From Marinobacterium rhizophilum (GTDB lineage: Bacteria; Pseudomonadota; Gammaproteobacteria; Pseudomonadales; Balneatricaceae): a DNA stretch of 64,000 nucleotides. The number at the start of each line of letters is the position of its first letter. Within the stretch, counting starts at the first letter, position 1. The position numbers and the translations under genes were made by a program. A model generated the notes under the pieces. That model did no database searches. It was not told the origin of the DNA and was given only the letters and a program-made list of their open reading frames with translations. Positions 18,230-25,688 of the stretch are shown in pieces. Where the stretch lies: positions 558,001 to 622,000 of the forward strand of contig NZ_CP073347.1 in NCBI RefSeq assembly GCF_024397915.1, read 5' to 3'.

Positions 18230-18991
18230 TTAGCGGGCCAGCCAGCCACCGTCCACCGCCAGGCTGTGGCCGTTGACGTAGTCCGATGCGCGGGACGCCA
18301 GAAACACCACAGATCCCATCATGTCCTCCGGCAGTCCCCAGCGTTGCGCGGGTATGCGCGCAAGGATTTCCTGGCTGCGCTGTTCATCGGTGCGCAATGC
18401 TTCGGTATTGTTGGTCGACATGTAACCCGGTGCGATGGCGTTGACATTGATGCGCTGCGCAGCCCACTCATTGGCCATCAACCGCGTGATACCCAGGACG
18501 CCGCTTTTCGATGCGGTGTAGGAGGGCACCCGGATACCGCCCTGATAGGACAGCATGGAAGCGATATTGATGATTTTTCCGCCACTGCCCTGGGCAATAA
18601 AGCGCCGTGCGACCGCCTGGGACATGAAAAAGGTGGTGCGTAGATTCACGTCCATCACGTCATCCCAGTCCTGGGTGGAAAAGTCGATGGCATCGTTGCG
18701 CCGGATAATGCCGGCATTGTTGATCAGCACGTCGACCTTGCCGAATTCGCTGACGGTGCTGTCGATGATAGCGGGCAGTTCGTCGGTGTTTCCAAGGTCG
18801 GCCTGCAGGCCAAGAAAGCGTCGCCCCAGCGATTCGATCAGGGTCCGGGTTTCGGTCGCATCGCTGCGATTCACGCCAACGATATGGCAGCCCGCCTGAG
18901 CCAGCCCTACGGCCATGCCTTGGCCGAGGCCGGTATTGCAGCCCGTCACTATTGCGACCTTATCGTGCAGGTCGAAAGCATTCAAAATCAT
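18230..18991 (-). CDS. kduD: 2-dehydro-3-deoxy-D-gluconate 5-dehydrogenase
   Basis: 253-aa short-chain dehydrogenase that reduces 2,5-diketo-3-deoxygluconate to KDG with NADH. It has the Rossmann motif TGCNTGLGQGMA at residue 16, the NNAGIIRR motif typical of KduD, the catalytic Y-x3-K in YTASKSG near residue 155, and APGYMSTNNTEALR in the C-terminal half. The length is normal. It begins 31 bp after kduI on the same strand, so the two form an operon behind the KdgR-box-like site at 19964. Its product feeds KdgK at 11776. Confidence 0.9.
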   Translation of the reverse strand: MILNAFDLHDKVAIVTGCNTGLGQGMAVGLAQAGCHIVGVNRSDATETRTLIESLGRRFLGLQADLGNTDELPAIIDSTVSEFGKVDVLINNAGIIRRNDAIDFSTQDWDDVMDVNLRTTFFMSQAVARRFIAQGSGGKIINIASMLSYQGGIRVPSYTASKSGVLGITRLMANEWAAQRINVNAIAPGYMSTNNTEALRTDEQRSQEILARIPAQRWGLPEDMMGSVVFLASRASDYVNGHSLAVDGGWLAR

Positions 18992-19022
18992 CTCGGATCT
19001 CCCGGTGTGTCAGGGGCGGGTA

Positions 19023-19859
19023 TCAGCGCAGGTCCCGTACGGCGACGTGGTCCATATCGTTGAACACTTGGTTTTCGCCGACCATGCCCCAGATAAAGGT
19101 GTAGCTCTGGGTGCCGACACCGGAGTGGATTGACCAGCTGGGCGAAATGACGGCCTGTTCGTTGTGCACCAGCAGATGACGGGTTTGCTGGGGTTCGCCC
19201 ATCATGTGGAACACGGCTGTGTCTGCATTCATATCGAAATAGAAATAGACTTCCATGCGCCGCTCGTGGGTATGGCAGGGCATGGTATTCCACAAACTGC
19301 CCGGTTCCAGCTGAGTCAGCCCCATCAGTAACTGACAGGTCGGTAGTACATCCGGCACGATGTATTTGTAGATGGTACGCCGGTTGCTGCTGGCCGCATC
19401 GCCGAGTGTTACCGGCGCCGCTTCTTCCAGCGTGATCTTGCGGGTCGGGTAGGCGGTATGGGCCGGTGCGCTGTTGTAGTAGAACTTGGCTGGCTTGGCG
19501 GGGTCGACGCTGCTGAAGCTGACATCCCTGGCGCCTTGACCGATATAGAGCGCTTCGCGGGGGCCGACCTCATACTCGTTGCCATCCACCGTAATGACAC
19601 CGGCACCGGCGATATTGATCAGCCCCAGCTCGCGGCGCTGCAACAAGTAGTCGACACCTAGGCTATGGCCCAGCTCAGGGGCAAAGCTAAGAGTCTGTTC
19701 GACTGGCATTATGCCGCCAAAGATGATCCGGTCGACATGGCTATAGGTCATGCTGCAATGGTCGGCAGCGAACGTATCCTCGACCAGAAAGTGTTTGCGT
19801 AACTCTTCGGTACCCATCTGCCTGGCGTGCTCGCTGTGGACGCTCTGTCGAATCTGCAT
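19023..19859 (-). CDS. kduI: 5-keto-4-deoxyuronate isomerase
   Basis: 278-aa cupin isomerase (4-deoxy-L-threo-5-hexosulose-uronate ketol-isomerase). The start MQIRQSVHSEHA and the following VEDTFAADHCSMTYSHVDRIIFGGIMP match the KduI family, and the zinc-binding cupin motif PCHTHERRMEVYF lies near residue 200. The ATG at 19859 gives the usual family length and has AGAGG upstream; in-frame codons up to 19949 would add 30 unconserved residues. It receives the unsaturated uronate released by the GH105 enzyme and passes its product to KduD. Confidence 0.9.
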   Translation of the reverse strand: MQIRQSVHSEHARQMGTEELRKHFLVEDTFAADHCSMTYSHVDRIIFGGIMPVEQTLSFAPELGHSLGVDYLLQRRELGLINIAGAGVITVDGNEYEVGPREALYIGQGARDVSFSSVDPAKPAKFYYNSAPAHTAYPTRKITLEEAAPVTLGDAASSNRRTIYKYIVPDVLPTCQLLMGLTQLEPGSLWNTMPCHTHERRMEVYFYFDMNADTAVFHMMGEPQQTRHLLVHNEQAVISPSWSIHSGVGTQSYTFIWGMVGENQVFNDMDHVAVRDLR

Positions 19860-19963
19860 AACACCTACCTCTGTTGTTCTGTCTGTCATTTGGTACCGTT
19901 CAGGACGAGTTCCTGACGGGGATGACATCATCATAAAACAATTCGGCACACTGAATCAAATAA

Positions 19964-19982
19964 ATTAAAATGACGTTTCATT
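19964..19982. promoter_or_regulatory. KdgR box upstream of kduI
   Basis: ATTAAAATGACGTTTCATT matches the Erwinia KdgR consensus AATRAAAYRNYRTTTYATT at 18 of 19 positions, the best site in the window. It lies 105 bp before kduI and 98 bp before the broken oxidoreductase gene, so it probably controls kduID and perhaps once controlled both directions. Confidence 0.8.
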
Positions 19983-20079
19983 TGTTTTTGGGTCGCAGCC
20001 CAGTAGCCTCGGTGGGGCAGTTGCCGTGGCTGTTTCGCTGCGCAGCAGCGTCGTGATCGTGACAATTAAGGGAAACTTC

Positions 20080-20966
20080 ATGAATAATGACAATAACCGG
20101 GTATTCAAGGTTGGCGTGCTGGGTATCGGAGATATCAGCGACGTTTATATTAACAACCTTAAACAGTATGGCGATATTGTGCGTGTGGTGGCCTGTGCCG
20201 GGCGCAGCCTGGACAAGGCGCAGCAAAAGGCGGCGGCGCATTGCATTCCTCGTGCCTATGCCAATACCCGACAGTTGCTGGCAGACTCGGATATCGACAT
20301 CGTCCTGAACCTGACGGTACCGGGGGTGCATGCGCAACTGAACCTGGCGGCGCTGCAGGCCGGCAAACATGTCTATACCGAAAAGCCGCCATGGCCCGTC
20401 GGGCGTCCAGCACCCGCACCATCACCAGCGAGCCGCTGCGCGGCGAAACCATCAGCGTCGAGGTGGATACCCATGTTAGCGGGACCCTGGAGTTTGCCAG
20501 CGGTGCCATTGGTACCTTTATCACCAGCTTCGATGTCTGGGATTCGGAGCTGCCGCGCATCGAGATCTACGGCACCAAAGGCACCCTGTGCATCAAGGAT
20601 GTCGACCCGCTTGACGGACCCAACCTGTTCGGTGGCAAGCTGCTGCTGCGAACCGAAGCCAGTGCCCGCTGGAAGGAGATGCCCCGATCGGCTGCTGCCC
20701 GTGCCAGCGAATGGATCGAGCTGCCTTCTGAACATCCATTCAATTCCACCAGCCATGCCGAAAACAGCCGCGGTATCGGCCTGGTCGATATGGCCTATGC
20801 GATCCGCCAGCAGCGGGAGGCGCGGGCCAGCGGTGCCATGGCACTGCATTCGCTGGAACTGATGGAAGGGCTACTCTGGTCGGCCCAGGCACGCCAGTTT
20901 TGCGAGCTGAAAACGACGTTCCATCGCCCGACACCCTTGCCGCCGGATTTTCCGGCCAGTGAGTAG
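20080..20966 (+). pseudogene. Gfo/Idh/MocA-family oxidoreductase, internally deleted
   Basis: The first 103 codons (20080-20388) encode a normal NAD-binding half: VGVLGIGDISDVYINNL, the Rossmann segment, and the family motif GKHVYTEKP. Directly after EKP the reading frame shifts. From about 20391 another frame continues as a normal C-terminal half (SEPLRGETISVEVDTH through EIYGTKGTLCIKD) to a stop at 20966. About 295 codons remain in place of roughly 370-380, so a segment including the catalytic Lys/His middle part has been lost together with the frame. An internal deletion near 20388-20392 explains both. The intact relative would probably have acted on a sugar or uronate of this pathway. Confidence 0.85.
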
Positions 20967-21043
20967 CGCCCGATATGCTGGCGTGGTGAATAGGTGTATG
21001 TAAAAGGCTGGCGTCAAACCATGAAATTGAACTTCACGGGCTC

Positions 21044-21049
21044 TATAAT
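21044..21049 (+). promoter_or_regulatory. Candidate -10 element for the small membrane protein gene
   Basis: A perfect TATAAT lies 36 bp upstream of the GTG start at 21085. No good -35 hexamer is placed 16-18 bp before it, so the assignment is tentative. Confidence 0.35.
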
Positions 21050-21084
21050 GGCGGCTGACGTTAACCAGGGCAGGGGGATGCTTT

Positions 21085-21300
21085 GTGAGAGAAACGGATC
21101 AGGTTTTTTTTCAGCCGCTGTGGCGCCGAATCGCGGTCACGGTATTCTGTGTGTTGTGGTCCGTTTTTGAGTGGGTGGGCGGAAACCCGTTCTGGGGCAT
21201 GGTGTCACTGGGTTTTGTTTTTTATTGCTACTGGATGTTTTTTCATACCTTCGAATCCATCGAGCCAGAAGACAAGGCACGGCCCCGGAACAAGCGCTAA
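21085..21300 (+). CDS. Small membrane protein of unknown function
   Basis: 71-aa protein with two hydrophobic segments (about residues 16-33 and 37-56), a short N-terminus and a basic, charged C-terminal tail ending RPRNKR. It starts at GTG with a run of G (AGGGGG) ten bases upstream. I do not recognise a family. The composition and clear promoter-like TATAAT make a real gene likely. Confidence 0.6.
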   Translation: MRETDQVFFQPLWRRIAVTVFCVLWSVFEWVGGNPFWGMVSLGFVFYCYWMFFHTFESIEPEDKARPRNKR

Positions 21301-21627
21301 CGGGGCTTGTTAGGTGTCTGTTTTAAAAGCAGCTCTCTTCGCCGGTTATTTGCGTGGTGAAGCGATTCTAGGATTGCCAGATTCAGGCGGTGTGATCAGT
21401 GCAGGGCAGTCCCTGCTTCGAAATTCGGCGGCGCACAAGCTTTCTTGCTGCGCTCTGAAGTTATTGGACGGACGGCCAATATTTCAACTTCGATAATTAG
21501 GCAGGGTATTATCGAATTTTAATATGATAAGTATGGTTTCGGCTATTTTTATAGAGTGTTGGGTTACGCTTCGCTAACCCAACCTACCGGTTTTGTTTAG
21601 ATTTATAGGGCAATCATTGACTCAGTG
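21301..21627. other. Gene-poor region with a hairpin repeat
   Basis: No supported gene. The stretch is AT-richer than the neighbouring operons. Its only clear structure is the dyad at 21559-21582. Confidence 0.5.
21559..21582. repeat. Dispersed hairpin repeat (TTGGGTTA dyad)
   Basis: TTGGGTTA and TAACCCAA form an 8-bp perfect stem around CGCTTCGC. The word TTGGGTTACGCTTCGC is familiar as a short dispersed intergenic repeat in many proteobacterial genomes. It lies downstream of the broken small gene on the minus strand and could act as its terminator. Confidence 0.6.
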
Positions 21628-22008
21628 CTAAAAATACGAAGTAATAATATCCTTGTTGCTGATAATGAGTGAAATTACCGAAATAACGGCTGCATACATT
21701 GCATACCGCGCAGCTCGCCAGGCTGCGGCAGATTGTGATTGAGCTATTGCGTTGGCTTTTTCTGAGATTGACAACGCTTTGCGGGCAATAGATAGGGTCT
21801 CTTCTTCCCGTGCGTCCCGTTTAGATGAAGCAGCTAGGGCTCGCTCATCGTCTTTCAAGCGCAGCCACTCTTGAGCATAACTAAGCATGATCCGGTTAGT
21901 CCGGCGCCATGTACCTTTATTAACTTCGATTCGAACCGCAGATTCGCCGTATTTTTAAAATTTTTTAAAATAATCATCTTGTTCTTGTTTGGTACTGACA
22001 TGCGGCAT
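21628..22008 (-). pseudogene. Small coiled-coil membrane protein, interrupted by a stop codon
   Basis: Read on the minus strand from an ATG at 22008, the frame encodes MPHVSTKQEQDDYFKKF, then a TAA at 21955-21957 inside an A/T homopolymer, then continues in the same frame (KYGESAVRIEVNKGTWRR) into an open stretch ending at 21628. The later part has a charged helix (RLKDDERALAASSKRDAREE) and a C-terminal hydrophobic segment (AMYAAVISVISLIIS), typical of small single-span proteins. Because coding character is continuous across the TAA, this looks like one 126-residue gene with a nonsense mutation. Alternatively, an 86-aa form starts at the ATG at 21888, which lacks a ribosome-binding site. Confidence 0.6.
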
Positions 22009-22506
22009 AACTGAGAAAACCTTATCCTTCAAATACTGCGCATGCGCATTTACGCGCAGACCAAGACAACACGCAGAAAGCCTAAGCGACTAAAAATAAA
22101 AGATGTTTGAGTATTCACAGCCATCTTCCTCCATTGAAAATGATCTTGCGTTTTCTAGAGTTTTGCAGCGGCGGTGTCCGCCAGCCTGTAATTCCCGATG
22201 GGTCGATATTGCCTCATTTCAGACAGTGGTGCCAGCGAGAATTGAAACCCATGCGGGCATTGGCTTCTACTCTAATCACGGCTCACGGCTCACGGCTCAC
22301 GGCTCACGGCTCACGGCTCACGGCACAAAGTTCCCGGCGCCGCTGCGCCGAGGCCGCATGCTTCAAAACCCCAACCGATGGGCGCTATACTCAGGGCAGG
22401 CTGAACCGGGGCGCAGGGCGCGCCCGCATACATCTGGCGACTCGCCACAACCAGGACGTACAGGTCGCAGTAACCCGGCTACCGGGCCCCAGGGCCAGGA
22501 GGCAAC
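22009..22506. other. Intergenic accessory DNA with a heptamer array
   Basis: No gene is supported between the broken small gene and the GAF protein. Open frames on the plus strand run through the repeat array and have no coding character. A TGCGCATGCGCA palindrome lies near 22037. Confidence 0.5.
22277..22325. repeat. Tandem heptamer repeat (CACGGCT)
   Basis: Six perfect copies of CACGGCT in direct succession plus a seventh with one change (CACGGCA). The array is non-coding and lies 182 bp upstream of the GAF gene. The copy number is likely to vary between strains by slippage. Confidence 0.9.
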
Positions 22507-23829
22507 ATGGTTGGCAAGGCTGTCCTCACGGCAGGCTCCTCGTCCCCCAGCGTTGAATTGACACCCGCTGTACTGCGGCTGCAGAACGAGGTTTTTCGTG
22601 GCAGCGGCGGGGTCAGTGATGAAAACCGCGAAATGGGCTTTCGGCCCGCCTTCTACGACATGGAAACCGGTGAGGTCTATCCTTCCTGCTTTGCCAATGG
22701 CTTGCCGGCCCCGATGCACCTGCTGGATGGCCTGCCGCCGGAGTTGGTGCTGGCCCGGCACGACAGCGGCCGGGTCTCGGCGGTGCGCAGCGGGCTGGTG
22801 GCGGGCTTTATGCGTCACGGCCATTTCTTCACCCGTGCCCAGGCGGCCCTTGCCAGTCGGGAAAGCGAGCGTAGCTCCCGCGTGCTCGCCAATCCGCAGC
22901 ACCATTACCGCCTGCTGGATGTGTGGGAGCGCTTTATGCTGGGGCAGGATTACGCCGACGAGGCGATCCGACCGGTGGTAGAGGATTCCTGGCGTCGCTG
23001 CCATGCCTGCAGTATCGATCCGCACCTGGGCAATGCACCGCTCAGTGATGATGCCGGCCAGGTGGAGTACCGGCGCTACCGCCAGTCGGACCTGCGCGAT
23101 GCCGCCTACCCGGTGCTGCAGCGGGCCGCCGAGTTGCTGCACAACTCCAGCAGCGTGATTCTGCTGACCGACGAACAGGGCCTGATTCTGGACATAGCCG
23201 GTGAGCGCAAGACCCAGGTGGCGGCCCAGGCCGTGAACCTGGTGCCCGGCGGCCTCTGGAGCGAAGAGGCGGTGGGCACCAATGCCATCGGCACTGCCCT
23301 GGCCGCGAGGGAGGCGGTGCAGCTCTACGGTGCCGAGCACTTTTGCAGCGGCATCAAGCATTACACCTGTTCGGCCGATGTGATTCACGATCCCCATGAT
23401 GGCCGGGTGATCGGTGCGGTGGATCTGTCGGGCCTGACCGAAACCTACCAGAGCCACGCACTGGATTTTGCCATCAGTGCCGCGCGCCTGATCGAGACTA
23501 ACCTCGCCAATGCCTATTTTCGTTCCCGTGAACAGGTGCTGGATGCCAGCCGTGCGCTGTTCCGGCGCTGGAAAGACCGGGGGCTGCTGGCGTTCGATCG
23601 CCGTGGGCGCCTGGTACGTGGCAATGACCTGGCACAGCGGATGCTGAAAAGCCTCGATGCCGGGCTGGAACTCAGTCCACAGACCCGCCTGGCGGCGCTG
23701 GATCTGGACGACACCAGCCAGGGTGCCACCGTGGCACCGTCCTGGCTCCACGCGCAGACGCAGCAGCCGATCCTGTCCCGTGGCCGCAGCATCGGCACCC
23801 TGCTGGTGCTTGAGGCGGCACAACAATAG
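22507..23829 (+). CDS. AcoR-like GAF regulator lacking the AAA+ and DNA-binding domains, with an extra N-terminal module
   Basis: 440-aa protein. Residues about 45-112 form a compact module (FYDMETGEVYPSCFANG, APMHLLDGLPPELVLARHDSGRV, MRHGHFFTR) that resembles stand-alone small hypothetical proteins I have seen in other proteobacteria. Residues about 150-340 match the sensory half of AcoR-type sigma-54 activators: RPVVEDSWRRCHACSIDP, then a GAF domain with NLVPGGLWSEEAVGTNAIGTAL. A PAS-like tail (LAFDRRGRLVRGNDLAQRML) follows. The protein ends at RSIGTLLVLEAAQQ, exactly where an AcoR protein would enter its AAA+ ATPase, and no Fis-type helix-turn-helix is present. It may be a sensor that works with a separate partner. 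AGGAGG precedes the ATG. FabI-like reductase follows on the same strand. Confidence 0.75.
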   Translation: MVGKAVLTAGSSSPSVELTPAVLRLQNEVFRGSGGVSDENREMGFRPAFYDMETGEVYPSCFANGLPAPMHLLDGLPPELVLARHDSGRVSAVRSGLVAGFMRHGHFFTRAQAALASRESERSSRVLANPQHHYRLLDVWERFMLGQDYADEAIRPVVEDSWRRCHACSIDPHLGNAPLSDDAGQVEYRRYRQSDLRDAAYPVLQRAAELLHNSSSVILLTDEQGLILDIAGERKTQVAAQAVNLVPGGLWSEEAVGTNAIGTALAAREAVQLYGAEHFCSGIKHYTCSADVIHDPHDGRVIGAVDLSGLTETYQSHALDFAISAARLIETNLANAYFRSREQVLDASRALFRRWKDRGLLAFDRRGRLVRGNDLAQRMLKSLDAGLELSPQTRLAALDLDDTSQGATVAPSWLHAQTQQPILSRGRSIGTLLVLEAAQQ

Positions 23830-23965
23830 CCCGGTCCGGATTTTGCGTTCGGCAACGGTCGCTTGGTCCGGACCTTGATCTGCATCAGTACCCTTTCAGT
23901 AAAGCCGTTTACACTGGAACCCTGTGTCTGTTGCACAACAGCGGCGGCGTGAAAAGGAGCAGGGT

Positions 23966-24739
23966 ATGGGTCTGGCGATTGATCTGAATGGCAAGAGGGG
24001 CATCGTGCTGGGGCTTGCGAACGCGCAGAGCATTGCCTTTGGCTGTGCCCAGGCGCTGCGCGAGGCCGGGGCGCAGCTGTGCATCAGTTATCAGAATGAC
24101 AAGGCCCGCCCCCATGTTGCACCCCTGGCGCAGGAGCTTGGGGCCAGTATCTTTCAGGCCTGCGATGTGTCTCATCCAGAGGAGCTGGAGCAGCTATTTG
24201 ATGCCGCGCACAAGCGCTGGGGCAGCATCGATTTTGTGGTGCACTCCATTGCCTGGTCGCCGCTGGACGAACTGCATGGCCGGCTGCTGGATTCATCGCC
24301 ACAGGGCTTTGCCCGGGCCATGGATATTTCCTGCCATTCCTTTATCCGCGCCGCGCGCCTGGCGGAAGCCCTGATGCCCGCGGGCGGCACGCTGCTCAGC
24401 ATGAGCTATTACGGCGCGGAAAAAGTGGTTGATCACTACAACATGATGGGGCCGATCAAGGCAGCGCTGGAAAGTTCGGTGCGCTACCTGGCCGCGGAAC
24501 TCGGCGGCATGAATATCCGCGTGCACGCGCTGTCGCCGGGCCCCATGCCCACCCGCGCAGCGTCCGGTATTGCGCAGTTCGACAGCCTGATGGAAAGTAC
24601 CATAGCCAGGGCGCCGCTGCACCGGCTCGGCACGCCGCAGGACGTGGGTGCGATGGCGGCATTTCTGGTGAGTGATCTGGCGGCGAACCTGACCGGCAGC
24701 ACGCATTATGTTGATGCCGGAGACCACATCATGCTGTGA
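23966..24739 (+). CDS. FabI-like enoyl-ACP reductase / short-chain dehydrogenase
   Basis: 257-aa enzyme of the FabI branch of short-chain dehydrogenases. It shows the divergent cofactor motif (GLANAQSIAFGCAQAL), VHSIAWSP, and the catalytic Tyr-x6-Lys in YNMMGPIK, which separates FabI from ordinary Y-x3-K enzymes. The C-terminal TGSTHYVDAGDHIM is also FabI-like. It should reduce an enoyl thioester with NAD(P)H. It differs enough from housekeeping FabI that a second or specialised enoyl reductase is likely. The ATG at 23966 has AAGGAG upstream. It lies about 136 bp after the GAF protein and converges with the TSUP permease. Confidence 0.75.
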   Translation: MGLAIDLNGKRGIVLGLANAQSIAFGCAQALREAGAQLCISYQNDKARPHVAPLAQELGASIFQACDVSHPEELEQLFDAAHKRWGSIDFVVHSIAWSPLDELHGRLLDSSPQGFARAMDISCHSFIRAARLAEALMPAGGTLLSMSYYGAEKVVDHYNMMGPIKAALESSVRYLAAELGGMNIRVHALSPGPMPTRAASGIAQFDSLMESTIARAPLHRLGTPQDVGAMAAFLVSDLAANLTGSTHYVDAGDHIML

Positions 24740-24765
24740 GGGGCTGCCGCCTGACCAATGCAGCG

Positions 24766-25506
24766 CTACTTGAGCAGGAACACCAGCGTCATCACCAGTC
24801 CGACACCAATCACGATGCCGCGCACGACGCGCGCCGGCAGGGCGCGGGCGATACCGGCGCCGCTGTAACCCCCGAGCGTTGCCGCCAGCATCATGATCAG
24901 GGCCTCGGGCCATTGCACGATGCCGGCCAGCGCGAAGGCGACCACTGAAATGGACGACAGCACGAAGGACAGCAGGTTCTTCAGACCGTTCATCAGGTTG
25001 AGTTCCTGCATGCCGGCGGCGGCGAACTGCGCCAGCAGCATGATGCCCAGGCCGCCATTGAAATAGCCGCCATAAATCGCCACCACCAGCAGGCCGGGCA
25101 CCATGGGAAGCGGTGTGCCTGAGCGGCGCAGCAGGGACATCAGGCGGTTGCCGAAGGCGAACAGCAAGGTGGCGCCCAGCAGCAGAAAGGGCACGGCGAT
25201 ATCGAACACCGCCGCCGGGGTGATCAGCAGCAACAGGGCGCCGCTGATGCCGCCGGCCAGCCCCGTGAGGCTGAGGCGCACCAGCAGGGCGCGATCCAGA
25301 GTTTTGAGTTCGCGCTTGAAGCCCAGGGTGCCGCCCAGGTAGCCCGGCAGCACCGCCACGGCACTGGTGGCATTGGCCGCAATGGGCGGAATGCCCGCCC
25401 AGACCAGGGCGGGGAAGGTCAGAAAACTGCCGCCACCGGCGATGGTGTTGAGCACCCCGGCAAAGTAGCCGGCCAGAATCAGCAGCAGGTAATCAAGGGG
25501 TGTCAT
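24766..25506 (-). CDS. TSUP-family (TauE/SafE) membrane permease
   Basis: 246-aa integral membrane protein with about eight hydrophobic segments. The N-terminal repeat half shows GYFAGVLNTIAGGGSFLTFPALVWAGIPP, split here between residues 12 and 40, and the C-terminal half shows the matching NLMNGLKNLLSF. These are hallmarks of the sulfite exporter/sulfonate permease family DUF81. The substrate is unknown; the family moves sulfite, sulfoacetate and other small organosulfur anions. The ATG at 25506 is chosen because upstream residues are not hydrophobic or conserved. It has its own transcript, since a terminator lies before it at 25626-25656. Confidence 0.8.
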   Translation of the reverse strand: MTPLDYLLLILAGYFAGVLNTIAGGGSFLTFPALVWAGIPPIAANATSAVAVLPGYLGGTLGFKRELKTLDRALLVRLSLTGLAGGISGALLLLITPAAVFDIAVPFLLLGATLLFAFGNRLMSLLRRSGTPLPMVPGLLVVAIYGGYFNGGLGIMLLAQFAAAGMQELNLMNGLKNLLSFVLSSISVVAFALAGIVQWPEALIMMLAATLGGYSGAGIARALPARVVRGIVIGVGLVMTLVFLLK

Positions 25507-25625
25507 GTCCAGGGCATCCTTGTGCGGCAAGAGGCAGGCGGTCGATAGCCTAACCGCAGTGCCCTGGCAGCGCAATTACCCTATTGCAAAAAATGGAAAT
25601 CACTTCCATAAGTATGGCTGTGTGT

Positions 25626-25656
25626 AAAAAGCCAGAGTCCAGCTCGGACTCTGGCT
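25626..25656 (-). terminator. Intrinsic terminator after the M20 hydrolase
   Basis: On the minus strand, GCCAGAGTCC and GGACTCTGGC form a 10-bp stem around a five-base loop, followed by five T. It lies 33 bp beyond the hydrolase stop codon and separates it from the TSUP gene. Confidence 0.85.
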
Positions 25657-25688
25657 GGATACTCGCCTGAACCAGGAGCGCGTCCTGA

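Noticed and set aside
22226..22250. tRNA-like 3' end (TGGTGCCAGCGAGAATTGAAACCC read in reverse)
   Set aside because: The loop word can be placed, but T-stem and acceptor lengths do not fit and no cloverleaf could be drawn.
22277..22325. Possible CRISPR-like array
   Set aside because: Units are 7 bp with no spacers; it is a simple tandem repeat.
22363..23826. Long open frame on the minus strand opposite the GAF protein (487 codons)
   Set aside because: It is the antisense shadow of a gene with clear GAF motifs and a strong ribosome-binding site; its composition is Gln/His/Arg-rich and without domain motifs.
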